DNA of 33,691 nucleotides, from the NCBI GenBank assembly GCA_030617815.1, contig JAUWUS010000017.1, positions 1 to 33,691 on the forward strand. Reading direction: 5' to 3'. Position numbers and translations under genes: made by a program. Source of the stretch: Gammaproteobacteria bacterium. GTDB taxonomy: Bacteria; Pseudomonadota; Gammaproteobacteria; UBA6429; Thiohalophilaceae. Below, one piece after another: positions 27,414 through 33,691 of this stretch; positions within the stretch are counted from its first letter, which is position 1, and every line of letters begins with the position of its first letter. Under the pieces are notes generated by a model, which was given only the letters and a program-made list of their open reading frames with translations, was not told the origin of the DNA and did not search any database.

Positions 27414-28940
27414 TTAATCTTCACGAGTAACGCGCAACACTTCTTCCAGCGACGTTTCACCCACAAGAATTCGACGAATACCATCAGCTCGAATACTGGG
27501 AGAATGTTTTCGAACATACTGTTCCAGCTCATGTTCAGCACTACCATCATGAATCAATGCTTTTAATTCATCGTCCACTTCAATTAACTCATAAATACCG
27601 GTACGCCCTTCATAACCTGTTTGATTACATTTATCACAACCATTCGGTAAATATAAAGTCAGGGGATTGCTTTCAGATATACCCAATAATTTACACTCAC
27701 TGGCATCCGGTTGATAAGGCGTTCGACATTCAGTACATAACAAACGCACTAGACGTTGTGCTAATACACCAATCAGACTGGATGAAAGTAAAAAAGGTTC
27801 AACACCCATATCACGTAAACGTGTGATCGCACCCACCGCGGTATTCGTATGCAAAGTAGAGAAAACCATATGACCGGTTAAACTCGCTTGCACTGCAATT
27901 TGTACTGTCTCCAGGTCGCGAATTTCACCCACCATCACCACATCAGGATCCTGACGTAAAATAGCACGTAAACCACGGGCAAACGTCATATCAACTTTGG
28001 TATTAACCTGAGTCTGGCCAATGCCGTCTATATAATATTCAATCGGATCTTCTATGGTCACAATATTTTTATCCGTATTATTTACCCGGCCAAGAGCTGC
28101 ATACAACGTCGTCGTTTTACCTGATCCTGTTGGTCCGGTTACCAAAACAATACCATGAGGCCGCCGCACTAATTGATCCATGCGCTTTAAGGTCTTCTCA
28201 TCCATACCCAGATTTTGTAAATCCAGGCGACCCGCTTGTTTATCTAAAATACGCATAACCACACGTTCACCATGACCAGAAGGCATCGTTGAAACACGCA
28301 CATCCACTGCACGTCCGGCAATGCGCAATGAAATACGACCATCCTGTGGCAAGCGTTTTTCTGCAATATCAAGTTTAGCCATGACTTTAATACGAGAAGC
28401 AATGAGTGGTGCCAGGGCTCTGGGTGGTTGCATCACCTCCTGTAAAATACCATCAACCCGTAAACGTATTAATAAACGATTTTCAAACGGTTCAATGTGA
28501 ATATCAGAGGCATTTTGTTTTACTGCGCGCGCAAGTAGTGCGTTGATCAAACGAATAATAGGAGCATCATCTTCCGCTTCAAGTAAATCTTCTGGTTCAG
28601 GCAGCGCTTCGGCAACACCGGATAAATCAAGCTCATCATCGAATGATTCCATGCCTGTTTGTTGCGACTGCATTTCATAACTTTGCTGCAACAAAGTATC
28701 AAAGGTCCCATCTTCAGCAATCTGTATCTTAGGTATTTTTTGAAAATGACGCTGAATTTCCAGAAGAACAGCAGGCGTGAGTGTTTTGCGGCAAATAAGC
28801 GAAAGGGTATTAGCATCACTTTCCTTAACCATAACACCATGACGGCGCGCAAAGGCAAAAGGTAAATTACCCACCTCAGAGGAACTGGTGATTTCTAAAT
28901 TACTGGATGCCACCATCGGTTGATTTTGACTGCTTGTCAT
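27414..28940 (-). CDS. gspE: Type II secretion ATPase E
   Basis: The 508-residue hexameric cytosolic ATPase drives pseudopilus assembly. It has an N-terminal domain that docks on GspL, then the catalytic domain with SDIHIEPFENRLLIRLRVDG, Walker A GPTGSGKT (269-276), the Asp box IVTIEDPIEYYIDGIGQTQVN, Walker B DPDVVMVGEIRDLET, and the His box LTGHMVFSTLHTN. The zinc-binding tetracysteine CTEC...CDKC is intact. The ATG at 28940 has GGAG upstream and overlaps the gspD end by 41 bases. A second in-frame ATG at 28916 would reduce the overlap to 17. Confidence 0.96.
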   Translation of the reverse strand: MTSSQNQPMVASSNLEITSSSEVGNLPFAFARRHGVMVKESDANTLSLICRKTLTPAVLLEIQRHFQKIPKIQIAEDGTFDTLLQQSYEMQSQQTGMESFDDELDLSGVAEALPEPEDLLEAEDDAPIIRLINALLARAVKQNASDIHIEPFENRLLIRLRVDGILQEVMQPPRALAPLIASRIKVMAKLDIAEKRLPQDGRISLRIAGRAVDVRVSTMPSGHGERVVMRILDKQAGRLDLQNLGMDEKTLKRMDQLVRRPHGIVLVTGPTGSGKTTTLYAALGRVNNTDKNIVTIEDPIEYYIDGIGQTQVNTKVDMTFARGLRAILRQDPDVVMVGEIRDLETVQIAVQASLTGHMVFSTLHTNTAVGAITRLRDMGVEPFLLSSSLIGVLAQRLVRLLCTECRTPYQPDASECKLLGISESNPLTLYLPNGCDKCNQTGYEGRTGIYELIEVDDELKALIHDGSAEHELEQYVRKHSPSIRADGIRRILVGETSLEEVLRVTRED

Positions 28941-30960
28941 TAACCTGCTCCATCATAGTCGGGGGTACTGCTGTCACGGATGATTTATTGTTTCCGCCTT
29001 CTAATTGCACTGTTTCGTCATAAGGCCGAGGCAAAGTCATAAATTGTTTATTCTCCGCCAATAAGGGGGATTCCTCTTCATCTGCCAGACGAAAACCATC
29101 TTCACGCAATTTTAATTGTTTAGCACGAATGAAATTATATTTGCCACCGGTATGTATTGCAGTAATGGCCGCATCTTTCAAAATTGTCGGTTGTATAAAT
29201 ACCATTAAGTTCTTTTTAACCGTTTCTGCTTTGCTATAACGAAAAAACCAGCCTAATAAAGGAATATCACCTAAAACCGGAACACTCTGTTCAATTTCAC
29301 TGAGTTGTTCCTCAATCAATCCACCCAGGACAATCATTTGCCCGTCATCCACCACAACATTCGTTCTAATGGAACGTTTATTAGTGATGATATCTACAGC
29401 ATCAGCTTTGGGTGCAACAGTAGAAACTTCCTGTTCAACTTTAAGTTTAATTGCATTACCTTCATTTATCTGTGGTGTGATTCTTAACGTCAGACCGACA
29501 TCTTCACGCTGAACGGTTTGAAATGGGTTCGTTGCTGAACTACCATCACCCGTACTTGAAAAAGAACCGGTAACAAAAGGCACATTTTGCCCGACAACAA
29601 TCTCAGCTTCTTCGTTATCCAGGGTCAATAACGACGGGGTTGAAAGAATATTTGATTTGTCGTCAGAATTTAATGCGCGTACCAAAGCGCCAATCGGGTT
29701 GTTTGGATCATTTGGATCTCCCGCAATAAAACTTAAACCATTTAGTATAGTAGGTGGTGAACTCAACAAACCGGTAATAGCGCCGCCTACACTGAAATTC
29801 ACCACAGCCCCAACACCATGTTTCCTTGAACCCGCTGCCCACTGAATACCAAATTCTTCAGCTGAATTTGTTGACACTTCTGCAATCACCGCTTCAACCA
29901 ATACTTGTGCCCTGCGCACATCAAGACGACGAATCACTGAACGCAGCGATCGAAAAACATCGGGAGGCGCAGTAATGACTAATGAATTCGTGTTTTCATC
30001 GGCCTGAATACTAATAGTCGCGGCTCTTGCTGCCCCACCCTTTTTACCTTTTGCAACACCGATGCTTTTACTTACACCCGTTAGTACCGATACCAGATCT
30101 TTTGCTACCGCGTTACGTAAATACACCACTTGAGTTGCACCACCCTCATCAACCGGGGTATCTAAATGTGCAATCAATGCTTTAGTTCTTAATCGTGATG
30201 CTTTGTTGCCACCCAATAAAATGCTATTGGTTCTGTCGTCTGCAATCACGTTACTTTTCTTTTTCTTCGGATCTTTAGACTCAAGTTGCTGGATAATTCT
30301 CACAATTTCACTTGCTGAGGCATGTTGTAATGCAAGCACTTCAATCTCATCACCGGTTGCCTGATCAATGCTTCTAATAATTTTCTTTAAACGTCTAATG
30401 TTTGCCCCTGAGTCTGAAATAACCAAAACATTTGATCCGGGGTAAGCAGCTAAATGCCCGCGCTGAGGAACTAGCGGTCGCAAAATAGGAACCAGCTGTG
30501 CCGCATCAACGTTTTTAATTTCCAGAACCTGGGTAATAAATTCATCGCTCAATGGAATGGAACCTCTGCCGGTACTAATCGCATCTTGCTTAGCATTCAC
30601 CTCGGGCACAATCTTAATAACATTTTTACCGGGAATAGCCGCAAAACCATGTACTTTTAATACAGAAAGAAAAACCTGGTAAATCTCTGATGAATTTAAT
30701 GCCCGATGTGAAATAACAGTGACTTTACCTTTAACACGTGGATCAACAATAAAATTACGTCCGGTCATCTCAGAAACAGCGGATATAACCGCATTAATAT
30801 CTGTTGCATTAAAATTAAGCGTGACTTTAGTTGTTGCAGAAGGCTTTTTTAAGTTATTAGCCGCACTCGCAGGCAATGAAAGAAAAACAAAGACAAGCAA
30901 AAAACAGGCAATAAAAAACAGCCATGGTTGTTTAAAATTTAGTTTCACATCCTGTTCCAT
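28900..30960 (-). CDS. gspD: Type II secretion secretin D
   Basis: The 686-residue outer-membrane channel has a signal peptide (hydrophobic stretch to about residue 33, ASA-ANN), an N0 domain (VTLNFNATDINAVISAVSEMTGRNFIVDP), three N domains with repeated ILRPLVPQRGHLAAYPGSNVLVISD-type motifs, and the secretin domain from about 350 (VLVEAVIAEVSTNSAEEFGIQW). It ends with VPVLGDIPLLGWFFRYS and KKNLMVFIQPTIL. A C-terminal tail of about 90 residues may bind a pilotin, but no pilotin gene is seen here. It lies 102 bases after gspC. Confidence 0.96.
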   Translation of the reverse strand: MEQDVKLNFKQPWLFFIACFLLVFVFLSLPASAANNLKKPSATTKVTLNFNATDINAVISAVSEMTGRNFIVDPRVKGKVTVISHRALNSSEIYQVFLSVLKVHGFAAIPGKNVIKIVPEVNAKQDAISTGRGSIPLSDEFITQVLEIKNVDAAQLVPILRPLVPQRGHLAAYPGSNVLVISDSGANIRRLKKIIRSIDQATGDEIEVLALQHASASEIVRIIQQLESKDPKKKKSNVIADDRTNSILLGGNKASRLRTKALIAHLDTPVDEGGATQVVYLRNAVAKDLVSVLTGVSKSIGVAKGKKGGAARAATISIQADENTNSLVITAPPDVFRSLRSVIRRLDVRRAQVLVEAVIAEVSTNSAEEFGIQWAAGSRKHGVGAVVNFSVGGAITGLLSSPPTILNGLSFIAGDPNDPNNPIGALVRALNSDDKSNILSTPSLLTLDNEEAEIVVGQNVPFVTGSFSSTGDGSSATNPFQTVQREDVGLTLRITPQINEGNAIKLKVEQEVSTVAPKADAVDIITNKRSIRTNVVVDDGQMIVLGGLIEEQLSEIEQSVPVLGDIPLLGWFFRYSKAETVKKNLMVFIQPTILKDAAITAIHTGGKYNFIRAKQLKLREDGFRLADEEESPLLAENKQFMTLPRPYDETVQLEGGNNKSSVTAVPPTMMEQVNDKQSKSTDGGIQ

Positions 30961-31062
30961 ATTTTCCTACACCTGCATTAGTAATACACTTACTTTCAAT
31001 TATGTTAAAACAGTCAATAATCTTACACTAAAATTATGCTAAAGCCCCTCACTACAACCTAA

Positions 31063-31983
31063 TTAAAAATTAAGCTGGATAGTCTGCTGCTGACCACTTC
31101 GTTCAATGGTCAATTCCAGAGATTGTTGATCCGATAAACTACTCATCAAACCATACAATGTCGCCGGATCACTTAAAGGCTGACCATTTATCCCCGTTAT
31201 AATATCCGTATTTCTGATATTCAACATTTTCATTAACCCCTGGTCATTATGCGCCAGGGTGTAACCCTTAATCTTACCGTTTTTCATTACTGGGTTAATC
31301 CGCACCTGCTGCCAGATTTTTGCAGGATCCTTTAATAAGGTATCCCGCATTTTTCGTAGCTGCTGAGCCTGCATTTGACCAGATTGTATAATCGCTGGTT
31401 TGCCCATGTTTAACGGTTTAACTTTAGTCGAACTGGAACGATAAAAAGCTTTACTATCCACTTTAGCCTTAGGCAAACGCAACGTCTCTAACTTACCGTT
31501 TCGTTTTAAAATGACACGATCCGCATAAACCGCATGTAATGCTGCCCCACCCGTCACTTTGTCACCAATATGGTACGTTTTATCCTTTCCTTTACTAGTC
31601 GAAATAATGGCTAACGCTTCACGCGCATTTGTAGAAGCAAATACACCTTTCAAATCCAGGCGTAAACGTGTTTCAGGCGCATCAATTATTTTTTGTTGTA
31701 CTACGGTTTGATTCTTCGCATTGCCAAATAGATGGTATGAAGCCACCTCTTTCAATGAAGCGCCTGCTGCTACCGTTTTAACACGCGCAACCTGATTTTT
31801 ACTCTTTTTTGATACCGTCTCCTGTGCTGAAGCAAAAAATGACCAGGTCAACTCAGCAAACGTTTGTGCTATTAATAAAACAAGCACAATAAAAACAAAC
31901 TTTGGTAAATGCTTATTTACTTTAAGTTTAATCTCACCCCAGGGCATTGCCTGCCAATATGTTGTTATTTGTGTTTTATTCAT
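31063..31983 (-). CDS. gspC: Type II secretion protein C
   Basis: The 306-residue inner-membrane protein links the platform to the secretin. It has one N-terminal helix (about 29-50, FVFIVLVLLIAQTFAELTW), a homology region with YHLFGNA and LRLDLKGVFASTNAREALAIISTSKGKDKTYHIGDKV, and a C-terminal PDZ-type domain (LNIRNTDIITGINGQPLSDPATLYGLMSSL). It is the first gene of the gsp operon. The ATG at 31983 lacks a clear ribosome binding site. A 16-base perfect AT palindrome lies just upstream. Confidence 0.94.
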   Translation of the reverse strand: MNKTQITTYWQAMPWGEIKLKVNKHLPKFVFIVLVLLIAQTFAELTWSFFASAQETVSKKSKNQVARVKTVAAGASLKEVASYHLFGNAKNQTVVQQKIIDAPETRLRLDLKGVFASTNAREALAIISTSKGKDKTYHIGDKVTGGAALHAVYADRVILKRNGKLETLRLPKAKVDSKAFYRSSSTKVKPLNMGKPAIIQSGQMQAQQLRKMRDTLLKDPAKIWQQVRINPVMKNGKIKGYTLAHNDQGLMKMLNIRNTDIITGINGQPLSDPATLYGLMSSLSDQQSLELTIERSGQQQTIQLNF

Positions 31984-32154
31984 ACAAAATATTAATATAT
32001 ATTAATGTTCTTAATTACCAGACGAAGTAAATTGACTTCTAATTTTAGCGTTATTTTAAAGACTTACAACATATAACTCGAAACATTATACCTTAAGCCA
32101 TGTTACAAAATGAATGCGGAATTCACGGTATATGAATAAAGATTTTGTCATATA

Positions 32155-32171
32155 GTGACCATTTTGGTCAC
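32155..32171. promoter_or_regulatory. Inverted repeat, possible activator site upstream of the pilin promoter
   Basis: GTGACC (32155-32160) and GGTCAC (32166-32171) are perfectly complementary around ATTTT. TGTCA occurs just before it (32146-32150). The element lies roughly 200 bases before the predicted pilin transcription start, a distance typical of sigma-54 enhancer sites. Assignment to PilR is inference. Confidence 0.45.
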
Positions 32172-32344
32172 ATTTAACCGGCCTTCATTTCATGATACAA
32201 ACTGAATTTTAGTCTATTAAGCGATATTCCAAAACAAAAAATGTGCACTGATTCACACTAAGGCCATGATTTTAAATAAAATTTAAGCCATTATTGAAAA
32301 TAATTAAAGATTATATGGGGTTAACCGATAACTTTTACTGTGAC

Positions 32345-32361
32345 TTGGCACACAAGCTGCA
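32345..32361 (+). promoter_or_regulatory. Sigma-54 promoter of the pilin gene
   Basis: TTGGCACACAAGCTGCA matches the RpoN consensus TTGGCACG-N4-TTGCA at all but two positions. The GG (32347-32348) and GC (32359-32360) have the exact required spacing. The start would be near 32372, leaving a leader of about 60 bases before the ATG at 32432. PilA promoters in Pseudomonas and relatives are of this type and need PilR, which is encoded in this window. Confidence 0.88.
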
Positions 32362-32431
32362 TTAAAAACAAGCAGAACGAATAAACAGAACAGGCTACTA
32401 CAATAAATTAACTTTTCGACCGGAGAACATC

Positions 32432-32899
32432 ATGAAAAAAATCCAACAAGGTTTTACCCTTATCGAACTGATGATCGTTATCGCGATTATCGGTATTCTG
32501 GCAGCTATCGCGATTCCTGCTTACAACGGCTATATTACATCCGCTAAAATCAATGCTGCTCACACTAACGCGGATGCAGCATTCCGTTTAGCTAAAAATG
32601 AAGTGGCCAAACTTGCAGCAGGCGGTGCAGCGTCTGGCTCATTAGTTGTTCAATTAAATGCAGGTGGGAAATTAAGCCCCTTCAATAATGCTGCGGCGTA
32701 TGTTGCTGCTGCTACGACAGCTACTGAAGGACAAGTTGCAATTAACACCACAAGTGGTGATGCCACAATTACCCCGGGTACCGATACTGAAGTTACGATC
32801 TCTGTTGGTACAGGTGTAACACTTGTAACTGGTGGTACAGGCAACCTTGCTTGGGTTACAGTTTATGAGAATTCAGGCGTAAGGGTTGACGTTGAATAA
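32432..32899 (+). CDS. Type IV pilin (PilA-like, major pilin candidate)
   Basis: The 155-residue prepilin has a seven-residue leader MKKIQQG, cleavage before [24 protein letters not shown], with Glu5 of the mature protein intact, then the helix [21 protein letters not shown]. The C-terminal half is rich in Thr, Gly, Ala and Val and contains no cysteine, so it lacks the disulfide-bounded D-region of classical type IVa pilins. The sigma-54 promoter and a good ribosome binding site (GGAGA) point to high, PilR-controlled expression. It is not a GspG: the Pro-containing kink and the pilin-type core are PilA-like and the GspG body motifs are missing. A strong hairpin follows the gene. No prepilin peptidase or pilus motor gene is visible. 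Confidence 0.88.
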   Translation: MKKIQQGFTLIELMIVIAIIGILAAIAIPAYNGYITSAKINAAHTNADAAFRLAKNEVAKLAAGGAASGSLVVQLNAGGKLSPFNNAAAYVAAATTATEGQVAINTTSGDATITPGTDTEVTISVGTGVTLVTGGTGNLAWVTVYENSGVRVDVE

Positions 32900-32920
32900 T
32901 TAGATATTAATTTAGTATTT

Positions 32921-32956
32921 TTCAGGGAGCGTTTTTAAACGTTCCCTGAATTTATT
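32921..32956 (+). terminator. Strong hairpin between the two pilin genes
   Basis: TTCAGGGAGCGTTT (32921-32934) pairs with 32937-32950 over 14 positions, with one G-T wobble and a two-base loop, followed by the T-rich TTTATTGTTA. It probably terminates most pilin transcripts, with partial read-through to the second pilin gene. Confidence 0.8.
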
Positions 32957-33009
32957 GTTATACTGAATTATAAATAAATTACCAACTTGTAACATATCAG
33001 GGAATAATT

Positions 33010-33396
33010 ATGATTAGCCCAAACTTAAAGAATGGCTTCACCCTTATTGAAATGTTGATTACCTTAGCTATTCTTAGTGTAGTCGCTTCTATCGCCATTC
33101 CAGCCTATAACGGCTACATCTTGACCGCTAAAATGACCGAAGCCAGGAACAACCTTGCCGCCCTCCGTTTGGCACAAGAAGAGAACTTCCTGGAAAATAA
33201 TAGCTATTTTTTTGGTGCTAACACCGCACTAGTAGCATCAACGAGCCAAGGCTTGTGGAATGCAACAAACGGGGATAATGGACAGGTTAATTTTAATTAT
33301 GTGGTAACGAATGTAGATGGGTGGACAGCGACAGCGACAGGTAATCAAGCAGGCACCAGTACTTTTAATGAAACGGTTACTATTAAGGCACAATAG
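33010..33396 (+). CDS. Second type IV pilin-like protein (PilE/ComP type)
   Basis: The 128-residue prepilin has a nine-residue leader ending NG, then [58 protein letters not shown], the pattern of the PilE/ComP pilin family. It has no cysteine. It shares [10 protein letters not shown] and the following TAK segment with the pilin 110 bases upstream, so the two may be old tandem duplicates, but their C-terminal parts are unlike each other. The ribosome binding site AGGGAA lies seven bases before the ATG at 33010. It could be a minor pilin or an alternative major subunit. The downstream membrane-protein frame begins 18 bases after its stop, so the two are probably co-transcribed. Confidence 0.85.
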   Translation: MISPNLKNGFTLIEMLITLAILSVVASIAIPAYNGYILTAKMTEARNNLAALRLAQEENFLENNSYFFGANTALVASTSQGLWNATNGDNGQVNFNYVVTNVDGWTATATGNQAGTSTFNETVTIKAQ

Positions 33397-33414
33397 CCAC
33401 TATAATTTCTAAAT

Positions 33415-33691
33415 TTGAATAAGCAAAATAACGACTCCATTATAAATATAAACCGCTACCTCACTTCTGCACATACCGCTATTTTTGCTGTATTTTTTCT
33501 ACTGCTTCCTGTTATTTATACTCGCCAAATATTCGAGACGGCTTCAACCCCACGCCATATATTAATCGCAATAGTTACTTGCTTATTATTACTGACTTAT
33601 TCAATCCGGTTTTTTTCAGGAAAAACAGAGTTAAAACTCTCTTCTCTGCATATTGGCTTTTTAATGTTTTTTTGCTGGGCTTTACTTTCAC
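33415..33691 (+). CDS. Start of a polytopic membrane protein, possibly O-antigen ligase / pilin O-glycosylase type (partial)
   Basis: An open frame runs from a TTG at 33415 (stop in frame at 33403-33405) to the window end, giving about 92 residues. It has a short polar start (NKQNNDSIININRYLTSAHT) and three hydrophobic segments: AIFAVFFLLLPVIY, ILIAIVTCLLLLTYSI and IGFLMFFCWALLS. The first loop, with FETASTPRHI, resembles the opening of O-antigen-ligase family proteins (PF04932), some of which transfer glycans to pilins and are encoded beside them (PilO/TfpO, PglL). No ribosome binding site is visible and the catalytic loop lies beyond the window, so the assignment is tentative. The gene is truncated only by the window edge. 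Confidence 0.6.
   Translation, partial: MNKQNNDSIININRYLTSAHTAIFAVFFLLLPVIYTRQIFETASTPRHILIAIVTCLLLLTYSIRFFSGKTELKLSSLHIGFLMFFCWALLS

Larger units (their letters stand above)
31984..32431. other. Divergent regulatory region between gspC and the pilin gene
   Basis: This 448-base AT-rich stretch has no gene. It contains, in order, a perfect palindrome ATTAATATATATTAAT (31991-32006) just before gspC, the inverted repeat GTGACC-N5-GGTCAC (32155-32171), a weak TGTG/CACA dyad (32242-32257), and the sigma-54 promoter (32345-32361). Both gspC and the pilin gene must be driven from here. No clear sigma-70 promoter for gspC could be fixed. Confidence 0.7.

Noticed and set aside
32242-32257. TGTG-N8-CACA dyad between gspC and the pilin gene
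   Set aside because: Four-base arms in AT-rich DNA are too weak to call; also not a CRP-type match.
32432-32899. The pilin as the missing GspG
   Set aside because: It has the PilA-type core and a Thr/Gly-rich tail without GspG body motifs, a sigma-54 promoter, and lies outside the operon on the other strand.

Overview
This window looks like a chromosomal segment of an AT-rich, Gram-negative gammaproteobacterium that oxidises sulfur. SoxB points to thiosulfate oxidation. The bamD / rluD-pgeF / clpB neighbourhood is the classic gammaproteobacterial one. GlnB, PilS/PilR, a general secretory (type II secretion) operon and type IV pilins fit the same group. No mobile element, phage, CRISPR array, tRNA or rRNA was seen. 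No species is claimed.

Layout. (1) 1-6.7 kb: a secreted DUF2914 protein, ferrochelatase (hemH), a nested inverted-repeat element plus a bidirectional terminator, thiosulfohydrolase (soxB, with no other sox gene in view), the periplasmic methionine sulfoxide reductase pair msrP-msrQ, and an unnamed two-helix membrane protein with a SHOCT-like tail. (2) 6.7-15.5 kb: the minus-strand group rluD-pgeF-ZIP transporter-ACT regulator-def, then a membrane-anchored glutamate-synthase-like flavoprotein and clpB, with bamD divergent from rluD. clpB has a well-formed sigma-32 promoter overlapping the end of the upstream gene. (3) 15.5-17.7 kb: glutamine-dependent NAD synthetase (nadE) followed by the PII protein glnB. 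(4) 17.9-21.1 kb: a small PP0621-family protein with pilS and pilR. (5) 21.1-32 kb: a compact type II secretion operon transcribed gspC-D-E-F-H-I-J-K-L-M-N, in which gspG, the major pseudopilin gene, is absent from its expected place between gspF and gspH. (6) 32.4 kb to the end: a cysteine-free type IV pilin behind a textbook sigma-54 promoter, a strong hairpin, a second cysteine-free pilin, and the start of a polytopic membrane protein that may be an O-antigen-ligase/pilin-glycosylase type enzyme, cut by the window end.

How the parts fit. PilS/PilR is the usual sigma-54 activator pair for pilin genes, and the sigma-54 pilin promoter lies about 11 kb away, so the gsp operon is sandwiched between a pilus regulator and its probable target. 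The most interesting observations are the missing gspG with a small tandem duplication exactly at the junction, the pilin promoter with an upstream palindrome that could be an activator site, the two-pilin plus putative glycosylase cluster, and the nadE-glnB pairing.
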